A DNA stretch of 64,000 nt from Streptomyces sp. APSN-46.1 (GTDB lineage Bacteria > Actinomycetota > Actinomycetes > Streptomycetales > Streptomycetaceae). A program made the position numbers and the translations under genes. Location of the stretch: NCBI RefSeq assembly GCF_022815725.1, contig NZ_JALGRF010000003.1, positions 372,001-436,000 on the forward strand, written 5' to 3'. Every line of letters begins with the position of its first letter. Position 1 is the first letter of the stretch. The notes below the pieces were generated by a model that saw only the letters and a list, made by a program, of their open reading frames with translations, was not told the DNA's origin and made no database searches. Shown piece after piece: positions 56,531-64,000 of this stretch.

Positions 56531-57553
56531 GTGCTCGGCGGACTGGGAATTGGGGCTCGCGCGGTACAGGTCTACCGGGAATTACTGACAGCTCCGAACC
56601 GCAGCGTGAACGACCTCGCGGCCTCACTCGGCTGGCCCGTCGAAGAGGTCGAGGCCGCGCTCGAAGAGTGCATGGAGCTGTCCCTGGTGCGCCCCTCGTG
56701 GAACGACGCCGACCGACTGCTGCCCGTCCATCCCGATGTGGGACTGCGCGCGCTCCTCGCGGAGGAGGAAGCCGCCCTGCTCCAGCGGCAGCGGGAGGTG
56801 ATGATGGGCCAGGTGGCCGTGGACCGGCTCGTCGAGGAGTTCACCTCCTCCTGGCAGGCACGCCGCGCCGCGCAGATCGAGCAGCTGGCCGGCATCGACG
56901 ACATACGGCTCCGTATACAGGAGTTGGCGAACGACTGCCAGAGCGAGGCGATGGCCTTCATCACGGGCGGCGGACTGCCGCTCGCGAGCCGCAGCCTCGG
57001 CCGGCCGCTGAACGAGGCCCTGCTGGAACGCGGCGGGGAGATGCGCAGCGTCTACCTGCACAGCCTCTACAACGATCCCGCCTCCGTGGCGCACGTGCGC
57101 GACCAGGTGGAGCGCGGGGCCAAGGCGCGTACGGTGGCGGCCCTGCCCACCCGGATGATCATTTTTGACCGTCAGCACGCGATGCTGCCCACCGATCCGG
57201 ACAACTCCGAACTCGGCGCGATGGTGTTCAGCGGCAAGACCGTCGTGATGTTGCTGTGCGAGTTCTTCGAGAACGTCTGGCGGGACGCCAGCCCCTTCGC
57301 GGGCTCCCGGCCTCAGCGCGGGCCCGGCGAGCGCGCGGACGGGGACGATCTGGACGACCGCGAGCGGGCCGTGGTGATGCTGCTCGGTGAGGGACACACC
57401 GACGAGGTGGTGGCCAAGAAGCTGGGCGTCTCGGTGCGTACGTCGCGCCGGATCACCTCGGAGCTCATGGACCGGCTGGGCGCCAAGAGCCGTTTCGAGG
57501 CGGGCCTGCGGGTGGCCGAGCGGGGCTGGCTGAGCCAGGTCTCCTCGCGCTGA
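56531..57553 (+). CDS. LuxR-type (TrmB-like) transcriptional regulator, second copy
   Basis: GTG 56531 has GGAGG five bases upstream. The 340-residue protein is a paralogue of the 41028 regulator: N-terminal winged helix (QVYRELLTAPNRSVNDLAAS), long helix (EEEAALLQRQREVMMGQVAV), sensor-like middle and C-terminal HTH (DLDDRERAVVMLLGEGHTDE, then LGVSVRTSRRITSELMDRLG). It directly precedes the biosynthetic operon and probably controls it. Confidence 0.85.
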   Translation: MLGGLGIGARAVQVYRELLTAPNRSVNDLAASLGWPVEEVEAALEECMELSLVRPSWNDADRLLPVHPDVGLRALLAEEEAALLQRQREVMMGQVAVDRLVEEFTSSWQARRAAQIEQLAGIDDIRLRIQELANDCQSEAMAFITGGGLPLASRSLGRPLNEALLERGGEMRSVYLHSLYNDPASVAHVRDQVERGAKARTVAALPTRMIIFDRQHAMLPTDPDNSELGAMVFSGKTVVMLLCEFFENVWRDASPFAGSRPQRGPGERADGDDLDDRERAVVMLLGEGHTDEVVAKKLGVSVRTSRRITSELMDRLGAKSRFEAGLRVAERGWLSQVSSR

Positions 57554-57605
57554 TCCGGCAGACCGAGATCCGCCCCTCCCACCGCCTCCCCACCGGGGCG
57601 GGGCA

Positions 57606-57623
57606 TATAGGCGGCGTATAGCG
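57606..57623 (+). promoter_or_regulatory. paired TATAG boxes upstream of the ketoreductase gene
   Basis: TATAGGC at 57606-57612 and TATAGCG at 57617-57623 are direct repeats exactly 11 bases apart, about 140 bases before the ketoreductase start. The same pair with the same spacing lies upstream of sbnA. Confidence 0.5.
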
Positions 57624-57764
57624 GGAGAACGCATGCTCGAACTCCTTGAACGGATGGCGCAGCCGCGGACGGCCCGAACGTCCGCTCGGCCGGGGGCCGT
57701 TGATCCGGCCGCCCGATCCTCCTCACCGGCCGCGCAGGCTGCACCGGACATGAATTGAGGGGTA

Positions 57765-58505
57765 GTGAGCGAAAGATCATCCGCACTCGTGACCGGTGGG
57801 TCGCGCGGCATCGGCCGGGCCATCGCCGTGCAGCTGGCCAAGGACGGGTTCGACGTCGGCTTCTGTTACCGCAGTGACCACGAGGCGGCCCTGGAAACGG
57901 CCCGGCTCGTCGAGGCGGAGGGCGGCCGCGTCCACCACCAGGCCCTGGACGTCGCCGACTTCGAGTCGGTACGGGAGTTCGTCGAGGCCTCCGAACAGAA
58001 GCTGGGCCCGACCCGGACAGCTGTGGCGTGCGCGGGCCTGACCCGTGACCGGAGCCTGGCCCTGATGGACCCGAACGACTGGTCCACCGTGATCCGCACC
58101 AACCTGGACGGTGCCTTCAACCTCAGCCGCAGCGTCATGTTCGGCATGCTGCGCCGGGGCGGCGGGTCGCTGGTACTGGTCTCGTCGATCTCCGGGCTGA
58201 ACGGCAACGTCGGCCAGTCCAACTACGCGGCGTCCAAGGCCGGCATGCACGGGCTGGCCTCCTCCCTGTCGAAGGAGGTCGGCCGCCGGGGAGTCCGGGT
58301 CAACGTGGTCGCCCCGGGCTTCATCGAATCCGACATGGTCGCCGGTCTGGCGCCCAAGGTACGCAGCACCGCCGAGGGCAGCATCCCGCTGGGCCACTTC
58401 GGCGCCCCGCAGGACGTCGCCGACGCGGTGTCCTTCCTGGTCTCGGACCGGGCCGCGTACGTCACCGGCGCGATTCTCCGCGTCGACGGCGGCCTGACGC
58501 TCTGA
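57765..58505 (+). CDS. 3-ketoacyl-ACP reductase (SDR)
   Basis: GTG 57765 follows GAGGGGTA. The 246-residue protein is a classical SDR: TGGSRGIGRAIAVQLAKDGF for NADPH, SSISG, catalytic YAASKAG (Tyr-x-x-x-Lys), and VNVVAPGFIESDM. It matches FabG-like reductases that act on polyketide or fatty acyl-ACP beta-keto groups. Its place before an ACP and a ketosynthase/chain-length-factor pair assigns it as the reductase of a reducing type II polyketide or fatty acyl system. Confidence 0.9.
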   Translation: MSERSSALVTGGSRGIGRAIAVQLAKDGFDVGFCYRSDHEAALETARLVEAEGGRVHHQALDVADFESVREFVEASEQKLGPTRTAVACAGLTRDRSLALMDPNDWSTVIRTNLDGAFNLSRSVMFGMLRRGGGSLVLVSSISGLNGNVGQSNYAASKAGMHGLASSLSKEVGRRGVRVNVVAPGFIESDMVAGLAPKVRSTAEGSIPLGHFGAPQDVADAVSFLVSDRAAYVTGAILRVDGGLTL

Positions 58506-58676
58506 GGCTCTGACGTTCCGCCGCTCTGACGTTCCGCCGGTCCCCACCCGGCCAGTTCCCGATACAGCCCTGCCCCGGCACGTCCGACCGGGCGCGCGTC
58601 CGGCTGTCGCCGCACAGGACACACCACACGCACGCGTCACACCAGGCGCACCCACCACACATCGAGGAGCCGCACC

Positions 58677-58946
58677 ATGCAGCAGACCACTTCCGGCGAC
58701 ACCGCCATCGCCGCACGGCTGGCCGAGATCCGCGACATCGCCGCCGACCTCTTCTCGGTCGAGCCCGAGGAGGTCGAGGCGGCCGAGTCCTTCGTCAACG
58801 ACCTCGACGCCGACTCGCTGCTCGCCATCGAGCTGCTCTCGCAGCTGGAGAAGCTGTACGACATCCACATCCCCGAGGGCGACGTGCCGCGGATGGTCAA
58901 CCTCCGCGCCACGTACGAACTGGTGGCCGAGATTGCGGGGTGGTGA
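58677..58946 (+). CDS. acyl carrier protein
   Basis: The 89-residue protein has the ACP helix pattern with the phosphopantetheine attachment DADSLLAIEL (Ser47, here DADS rather than DSLS), acidic surface helices and a typical VEPEEVEAAESFVNDL lead. It carries the growing acyl chain for the ketosynthase. The stop overlaps the ketosynthase GTG by four bases. Confidence 0.92.
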   Translation: MQQTTSGDTAIAARLAEIRDIAADLFSVEPEEVEAAESFVNDLDADSLLAIELLSQLEKLYDIHIPEGDVPRMVNLRATYELVAEIAGW

Positions 58947-60160
58947 CGGTGACCATGGCCCGTCGGATCGTCATCACCGGCATGGGGCCGGTGTCCAACA
59001 TCGGCACGGGGATCGAGGAGTTCTCCGCGGCCCTGCGCCTGGGCAAGAGCGGCGTCGGCCCGATCAGGAGCTTCGACTCCACCGGGTTCCTGCGCACCGT
59101 CGCGGGTGAGGTCGAGGACTTCCGCCCCGAGAGCATCGTCCAGCGCGTCGTCCCCGAGCAGTGGGGCCGGTCCTCGCTGTTCGCCGCCGCGGCCGCCCGG
59201 CTGGCCGCGACGGACGCGGGCATCGACCTGTCGGGCGACCGCACCGCGGTGATCATGGGGACGACCTCGGGCGAGATCGTGCCGATCGTGGACATGGCCG
59301 AACGCTGGCACCACGAGGGCATCGGCCTGCCCGACCCGGACCTCGCCTCCCGGGTGCCGGCCTCCCGGCTGGCCCTCGCCGCCGCCCAGGAGCTGGGCGC
59401 GCGGGGTGAGGTCATGACCCTCGGCACCGCCTGCTCGGCGGGCAACTACGCCCTCGGCTACGCGTACGACCTGATCAACGCCGGTGAGGCCGACGCGGCC
59501 GTGGCCGGCGGCGCCGACTCGGTGGCGCGCTTCACCCACGCCGGCTTCCACCGGCTCGGGGCGCTGGCCGAGGACTGCTCGCACCCCTTCGACCGGGACC
59601 GCGACGGCATCATCACCGCCGAGGGCGGCGTGGCGCTGGTGCTGGAGACCCTGGAGTCGGCGCGCGCCCGCGGGGCCCGCGTCTACGCCGAGATCCTGGG
59701 CCACGGCATGAGCTGCGACGCCAAGCACCCTGTCGCGCCCGACGCGGACAGCATCGCCCGCTGCATCCGCACCGCGCACGAGCGGGCCGGCGTCACCCCG
59801 GACCAGATCGACTACATCTGCGCCCACGGCACCGGGACCAAGACCAACGACCTGGTCGAGTCCAACGCCGTCCGCGCCGTGTTCGGGCAGAACCCGCCGC
59901 CGATGAGCTCCATCAAGTCCATGCTCGGGCACGCGATGGGCGCCGCGAGCGGATTCGGCGCGGTCGCCTGCGCCCTCAGCATCCACGAGGGCTTCCTGCC
60001 CCCGACGACCAACCACCGCAACCCGGACCCCGAGCTGGAGGGCATCGACCCGGTGCCCAACGTGAGCCGCGAGGCGGAGGTCCGGGTGGCACAGAACAAC
60101 GGCTTCGCCTTCGGCGGCAACAACGCCATCGTCCTGCTGGGAAGAGTTGACGTGACATGA
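58943..60160 (+). CDS. beta-ketoacyl synthase, KSalpha type
   Basis: I use the GTG at 58943, which overlaps the ACP stop (GTGA); in-frame GTG/ATG starts lie from 58940 to 58955. The 405-residue enzyme has the KS triad: TLGTACSAGN with Cys164, ICAHGTGTKTND with His295 and SMLGHAMGAASG with His330. It is the FabF/type II KSalpha condensing enzyme. It extends acyl-ACP together with the catalytically altered partner encoded next. Confidence 0.9.
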   Translation: MTVTMARRIVITGMGPVSNIGTGIEEFSAALRLGKSGVGPIRSFDSTGFLRTVAGEVEDFRPESIVQRVVPEQWGRSSLFAAAAARLAATDAGIDLSGDRTAVIMGTTSGEIVPIVDMAERWHHEGIGLPDPDLASRVPASRLALAAAQELGARGEVMTLGTACSAGNYALGYAYDLINAGEADAAVAGGADSVARFTHAGFHRLGALAEDCSHPFDRDRDGIITAEGGVALVLETLESARARGARVYAEILGHGMSCDAKHPVAPDADSIARCIRTAHERAGVTPDQIDYICAHGTGTKTNDLVESNAVRAVFGQNPPPMSSIKSMLGHAMGAASGFGAVACALSIHEGFLPPTTNHRNPDPELEGIDPVPNVSREAEVRVAQNNGFAFGGNNAIVLLGRVDVT

Positions 60161-61296
60161 CGAACATAGTGATCACCGGTGTGGGGTCGATCAGCGGCTC
60201 CGGACCGGTTCCGGTGGCCGAGTTGGCCGGGACCGCCGGGGCCCCGCTGCCGGTGGAGCGGGCCTTCGCGGTGACGGACTTCGACGCCACCGCCCGCCTG
60301 GGCCGCAAGGTGGCCCGCTTCAACCACCGCTCCACGCTGCTCGCGATGGCGGCCTGCGAAACCGCCGTGGAGGGCGCCGGCCTCCAGGTCGGCGACGAGG
60401 TCCGGGACCGCATCGGCATCACGATGGGGACCACCTCCGGCAGCATCACCGGCACCGTCGACTTCGGGAAGGACACCTTCCGGGAGTCCCGCCCCTACCT
60501 GGTCGACGCGGCCAACTTCCCCAACTCCGTCATCAACACCACGGCCGGGGCGCTGGCCATCAAGTTCGGCATGCGCGGCGCCAACTCGACCGTCGCGGCG
60601 GGCCCGCTCGCCGGGGTCGCCGCGCTGCGCCAGGCGCAGGTGAGCCTGCGCGCCGGGCACGTGGACACCGTACTGGCGGGCGCGTCCGAGGAGTTCACCG
60701 CGCCGAACGCCTGGTGGTCCGCCGCCGCGCGGAACACCGGGCTGCCCGGTGAGGGGGCGGCGATGTTCGTGCTGGAACGGCCCGAGGTGGCCGCCGCGGC
60801 CGGCCGGCGCCCGATCGCCGAACTGGTCGCCACCCTGGTCCGCGCGGTGGACACCGCCGACCGGTCCGCCGTGGTCCGGGCCGTCGCCGAGGTACTGGAC
60901 CGCGCCGGGACGGCGCCCGAGGAGATCGGCGTGGTGGCCGTACGGGCCACCGGGGTCGAGGCCGTGGACGAGGCCCAGCGCGCCGCGCTGACGGGGCTGT
61001 TCTCCGCCCCGCTGCTGTGGAGCGAGGAGCTGACGGGCGACTGCTACAGCGCGCACAGCGCCCTGCAGCTCGCGGCCCTGCTCGACGCGGGGACGGAGGT
61101 GCCGTCGGGCGGGCGGACGGTCCTCGTGGTCTCGGTCGACCCGGAGGGCGCGCTGGGCGTCGCGGTCGTCCGCGTCCTGGCGCCCCACGGCGGTGCGGCC
61201 GCCAGTGGCGCGGCTGCCAGTGGTGCTTCCGCCGACGGTGCGCCCGCCAGCGGTGCGCCCGCCGACGGAGCCGGCTCCGGCCGTATCGCCTCGTGA
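60157..61296 (+). CDS. chain-length-factor-like ketosynthase partner (KSbeta)
   Basis: ATG 60157 overlaps the KS stop (ATGA). The 379-residue protein aligns with ketosynthases but the active-site Cys region reads STVAAGPLAGVAAL (about 144-157), with Ala148 in place of Cys. It also lacks the full His motifs. That is the KSbeta/chain-length-factor signature. It probably forms the heterodimer with the preceding KS and limits chain length. The C-terminal ~45 residues are an Ala/Gly/Ser/Asp repeat tail (GAAASGAAASGASADGAPAS) not seen in usual KSbeta proteins. Confidence 0.82.
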   Translation: MTNIVITGVGSISGSGPVPVAELAGTAGAPLPVERAFAVTDFDATARLGRKVARFNHRSTLLAMAACETAVEGAGLQVGDEVRDRIGITMGTTSGSITGTVDFGKDTFRESRPYLVDAANFPNSVINTTAGALAIKFGMRGANSTVAAGPLAGVAALRQAQVSLRAGHVDTVLAGASEEFTAPNAWWSAAARNTGLPGEGAAMFVLERPEVAAAAGRRPIAELVATLVRAVDTADRSAVVRAVAEVLDRAGTAPEEIGVVAVRATGVEAVDEAQRAALTGLFSAPLLWSEELTGDCYSAHSALQLAALLDAGTEVPSGGRTVLVVSVDPEGALGVAVVRVLAPHGGAAASGAAASGASADGAPASGAPADGAGSGRIAS

Positions 61297-62684
61297 GCGG
61301 CGCGATCCCGGAGACGGAGCCGGAAGCGGGAGCCGACGGCGTGGACGCCGCCGCCCTCCCGCTCACCGCCGGCCAGGAGTCCCTGTGGTTCCTGCACTGC
61401 CTGGCCCCCGCCAGTCCGGCGTACAACGTCGTGGCGGGCCTCGCCGTACGCGGCGTCCTCGACACCGGCGCGCTGGAGCGGGCGGTGGCCGCGGTCGCCG
61501 ACCGGCACGAGCTGATGCGCTCGGTCTTCACGGAAGGGGCCGGCGGCCCGGTACGGCTGCTCGCCCCCGGCCTGCGGCCCCCGCTGGAGATCCGCGAGGT
61601 CGAGGGCGTCGGCGACGAGCGGCTCAAGGAACTGGCGCGCCGGGCCGGTCAGGAGCCCTTCCGGCTCTCCGAGGAGTGGCCGTTCCGGGTGGTGCTGTTG
61701 CGCCGGGCGGCCGACGACGCGGTGCTGGTGGTGTCCTCGCACCACATCGCGAGCGACGCCACCAGCCAGTGGCTGCTGGTCCGCGACCTGGCCGACGCCT
61801 ACCAGGCGGCGGTGGACGGCGCGGACCGGGCGTGGGAGGCGCCGGTCGCCTCGTACGCCGACCACGTCGCGCGCGAGCGCGATCGGCGCGGCTCGCCCGG
61901 CAGCGTCCGCGCCGGTGCCTACTGGGCCGAGGTCCGGGACGGCGCGGTCGCCGCGACGCTCCAGGCCGACCGGCCCCGGGGCGGCCAGGTGGTGGCGCGC
62001 GGGGCGACGTACCAGCGCGACCTCGGCGCGTCGGCCGCCCTGCTGCTCAGGAGCACGGCCGCCGAGGCCGCCGTCTCGCCGTTCGGGCTGCTGCTGGGCG
62101 CGTTCCAGGCGGCCGTCCACCGCGGCACCGGGCTCGACGACTTCCTCATCGGGTGCCCGGCCTCCGTCCGGTTCGGCCGGGACAAGGCCGACATGGTCGG
62201 CTACCTCGTGGACGCCCTGGTGCTGCGGTCGCGGTTCGGCCCCGGCACCACCTTCCGGGAGGCCATGGTCAGCGCCCACCGGCAACTGCTGCGGGGCATG
62301 GCGCACCTGCGCTATCCCGCGGCGGCCGGCCCGGCCGGGGCGCCGCCGTTCCGGATGGCGGTCACCCTCGTGGACATCGACCGCCTGCCGGTGCCCACGC
62401 TGCCGGGCCTGCACTTCACCCTGCTGGACCTTCCGCACATGGAGGGCCAGTCCGATCTCAACGTCGAACTGCGCAGCGGCGGGGCCGGTTTGACGATCGT
62501 GCTGCGGTACGCCACCGATCTCTTCGACGAGGCGACCATCGCGCGGTTCGCCGGCATCTACCTCCGCCTGATCGAGGCGGCCGTGGAGAACCCGGACGCC
62601 GTCGTGGCCGCCGTACCGCTCGTCGAATCGGCGCAGTACGCGGACCTGCTCAGCCTCGGCGTCGGCGGGGACGACGACTGGTGA
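61293..62684 (+). CDS. free-standing condensation-domain protein
   Basis: GTG 61293 overlaps the preceding stop by four bases. The 463-residue protein is a single C domain of the NRPS type: LPLTAGQESLWFLHCLAPAS, RHELMRSVFTEG, and SSHHIASDATS where HHIASDA (150-156) is the HHxxxDG motif with Ala in place of Gly. C-terminal blocks DDFLIGCPASVRFG and MVGYLVDALVLRSRF follow. No adenylation or carrier domain is attached. It likely joins the acyl chain on the ACP to a free or carrier-bound amine, plausibly made by SbnA/SbnB. Confidence 0.85.
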   Translation: MSGAIPETEPEAGADGVDAAALPLTAGQESLWFLHCLAPASPAYNVVAGLAVRGVLDTGALERAVAAVADRHELMRSVFTEGAGGPVRLLAPGLRPPLEIREVEGVGDERLKELARRAGQEPFRLSEEWPFRVVLLRRAADDAVLVVSSHHIASDATSQWLLVRDLADAYQAAVDGADRAWEAPVASYADHVARERDRRGSPGSVRAGAYWAEVRDGAVAATLQADRPRGGQVVARGATYQRDLGASAALLLRSTAAEAAVSPFGLLLGAFQAAVHRGTGLDDFLIGCPASVRFGRDKADMVGYLVDALVLRSRFGPGTTFREAMVSAHRQLLRGMAHLRYPAAAGPAGAPPFRMAVTLVDIDRLPVPTLPGLHFTLLDLPHMEGQSDLNVELRSGGAGLTIVLRYATDLFDEATIARFAGIYLRLIEAAVENPDAVVAAVPLVESAQYADLLSLGVGGDDDW

Positions 62685-62696
62685 GCGCCGTATACG

Positions 62697-62714
62697 TATA
62701 GGCCGGATATAGCC
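62697..62714 (+). promoter_or_regulatory. paired TATAG boxes upstream of sbnA
   Basis: TATAGGC at 62697-62703 and TATAGCC at 62708-62714 repeat with 11-base spacing, identical in arrangement to the pair at 57606-57623. They lie in the only sizeable gap of the operon, about 65 bases before the sbnA start. Confidence 0.5.
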
Positions 62715-62780
62715 GGTCCCGCGAGAATCGCATCGTTCGGTCGGAAGTTCGAAGCCGGTACCTTCCACGAAGGGATAGTC

Positions 62781-63767
62781 GTGCCGGGTGCACCGTTTAG
62801 AGGAATTCTGGAAACCATCGGGAACACCCCGCTGGTGGAGTTGGAAAGCCTGCTGCCCGGCTTCCCTTCCGCGGTCTACGCGAAGGTCGAGAGGTTCAAC
62901 CCGGGCGGCAGCATCAAGGACCGGTCCGCGGTGCGCATGCTGATCGACGCGGTCCGCAGCGGTGAGCTGGAGCCGGGCCGGTCGGTGGTCGTCGAGTCCA
63001 GCTCGGGCAACCTCGCCGTCGGCCTGGCCCAGATCTGCCGCTACTTCGGCCTGCGCTTCATCTGCGTCGTGGACGGCAAGACCACCGGCCAGAACCTGTC
63101 CATCCTCGCCGCCTTCGGCGCCGAGGTGGAGGTGGTCACCGAGCGGGACGAGCTCACCGGCGAGTACCTGCCGGTGCGCCTGCGCCGGGTGCGCGAGCTG
63201 GTCGAGAGCACCCCGCACTCGTTCTGGCCCAACCAGTACGCCAACCTGCTCAACCCCCTGGCGCACGAGGGCACCATGCGGGAGATCGCGGACGCCCTGG
63301 GCGGCCGGGTGGACTACCTGTTCGCCTCGGTGAGCACCTTCGGCACCCTGCGCGGCTGCGCCGACTACATCCGTGGCGAGGGCCTGGGCACCACGGTGGT
63401 CGCGGTCGACGCGGTGGGCAGCGCGATCTTCGGGGGGCAGGAGCCCACCCTGCGGCTCATCCCCGGCCACGGCGCCTCGGTGGTGCCGCCGCTGATGGAC
63501 CCGAGCGCCCCCGACGAGGTCGTGCACGTCACCGACGTGGAATGCGTGGCCGCCTGCCGCCGGCTGGTCGGCCGTGAGGCGATCCTCGCCGGAGGATCCT
63601 CCGGCGCGGCCGTCGCGGCCCTGATGAAAATGCGGGACCGCATCCCCCCGGGCTCCAATTGCGCCGTGATTTTCCCGGACGGCGGGGACCGGTATCTCGA
63701 CACCATTTATTCGGATGACTGGGTGCACCGGAATTTCGGTGAGATCGCCCATCTCTGGAAGGACTGA
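62781..63767 (+). CDS. sbnA: 2,3-diaminopropionate biosynthesis protein SbnA
   Basis: GTG 62781 has GAAGGGA upstream. The 328-residue PLP enzyme is a cysteine-synthase-family protein: RFNPGGSIKDRSAVRMLIDA with PLP Lys46, VVVESSSGNLAVGLAQICRY, and LAGGSSGAAVAALMKM near the C-terminus. SbnA condenses O-phosphoserine with glutamate to N-(1-amino-1-carboxyl-2-ethyl)-glutamate, the first step to L-2,3-diaminopropionate. The next gene is an SbnB-like dehydrogenase, which makes this assignment firm rather than an ordinary cysteine synthase. Confidence 0.88.
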   Translation: MPGAPFRGILETIGNTPLVELESLLPGFPSAVYAKVERFNPGGSIKDRSAVRMLIDAVRSGELEPGRSVVVESSSGNLAVGLAQICRYFGLRFICVVDGKTTGQNLSILAAFGAEVEVVTERDELTGEYLPVRLRRVRELVESTPHSFWPNQYANLLNPLAHEGTMREIADALGGRVDYLFASVSTFGTLRGCADYIRGEGLGTTVVAVDAVGSAIFGGQEPTLRLIPGHGASVVPPLMDPSAPDEVVHVTDVECVAACRRLVGREAILAGGSSGAAVAALMKMRDRIPPGSNCAVIFPDGGDRYLDTIYSDDWVHRNFGEIAHLWKD

Positions 63768-63773
63768 ATCCAC

Positions 63774-64000
63774 GTGCTTGTCATTCGCCACCACGACGTC
63801 GAGGAGATTCTCGAAGGGCGTGAGCCGGAGAACATCCGTGCCGTGGCCGACGCCTACCGGCTGCACGAGACCGGCGGGACCGTCGTGCCCCACTCCGTCT
63901 TCCTGCGCCTCCCGGACCAGCCGCGCGACCGCATCATCGGCCTGCCGGCCTTCCGCGGCGGGGACCGCCCGGTCGCCGGCATGAAGTGGATCTCCTCCTT
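63774..64000 (+). CDS. sbnB: SbnB-type dehydrogenase (partial, runs off the window)
   Basis: GTG 63774 starts six bases after sbnA. The visible 75 residues, MLVIRHHDVEEILEGREPEN and YRLHETGGTVVPHSVFLRLP ending RPVAGMKWISS, match the start of ornithine cyclodeaminase/SbnB-like proteins. SbnB oxidatively cleaves the SbnA product to 2,3-diaminopropionate and 2-oxoglutarate. The nicotinamide-binding part lies beyond the right edge. Confidence 0.85.
   Translation, partial: MLVIRHHDVEEILEGREPENIRAVADAYRLHETGGTVVPHSVFLRLPDQPRDRIIGLPAFRGGDRPVAGMKWISS

Noticed and set aside
61044..63893. A 949-codon minus-strand frame opposite the ketosynthase-partner, C-domain and sbnA genes
   Set aside because: Same reason: antisense shadow of well-supported genes with Ala/Gly/Arg-rich, domainless translation.
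28269..64000. Lipolanthine-type hybrid linking LanKC with the polyketide locus
   Set aside because: The two loci are about 16 kb apart, separated by repair and stress genes, and each has its own regulator; nothing in sequence links them.

Overview
The window is high-GC actinobacterial DNA, almost certainly from a Streptomyces chromosome. The support is codon usage, three ECF41 sigma-factor genes, DUF6213/DUF6247/DUF6153 families, a split LigD repair locus, remnants of integrative elements, and two secondary-metabolite loci. All functional names come from reading the sequence; nothing was searched.

Left part, 1-28 kb: an accessory region full of scars. The first 5.4 kb carry conjugative-element-type small genes, a truncated integrase and a pair of paralogous unknown proteins. 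A TetR/oxidoreductase/lipocalin-like operon follows (5.8-8.6 kb). From 8.9 to 25.4 kb the 3' half of a tRNA-Gly(CCC)-like gene plus its terminator hairpin occurs five times. Four copies are preceded by what looks like the tail of an integrase gene. Between these scars lie a toxin-antitoxin-like trio, an ECF41 sigma factor with a membrane protein, a metal-type membrane locus, a large secreted GH74 xyloglucanase, AbiE-like remnants, a second ECF41 with a FAD oxidoreductase, a hydrolase and a broken secreted protein. An NmrA/TetR divergent pair (26.2-27.8 kb) and a degraded second copy of the window's first 300 bases close the region.

Middle, 28-42 kb: a tightly overlapping minus-strand operon of about 13 kb that reads as a daptide RiPP pathway. 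It has two precursor peptides with the same leader and a C-terminal Thr, an Fe-ADH-type dehydrogenase, a class-III aminotransferase, a methyltransferase, a recognition protein, an LLM flavin oxidoreductase, an ABC exporter and an M50 protease with a coupled small partner. It ends in a class III lanthipeptide synthetase (LanKC) and a coupled 94-aa unknown protein. The precursors have Ser/Thr but no Cys, so I infer a daptide with dehydrated residues rather than a thioether peptide. A small secreted peptide heads the operon and a LuxR-type regulator is divergent, with three stacked inverted repeats between them.

42-56 kb: a second DUF6247 toxin-like pair, a decaying ECF41/NADH-dehydrogenase pair, a SpoIIE phosphatase, a frameshifted Hsp20, the three LigD functions as separate genes, a universal stress protein, a CDP-glycerol transferase-like protein with a heptanucleotide repeat, and a STAND ATPase whose Walker A lysine is replaced.

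56-64 kb: a second small secreted peptide plus LuxR-type regulator introduces a biosynthetic operon of ketoreductase, ACP, ketosynthase, chain-length-factor-like protein, free-standing condensation domain, SbnA and the start of SbnB. I read it as a reducing type II polyketide acyl chain joined to a 2,3-diaminopropionate-derived amine. It runs off the right edge.
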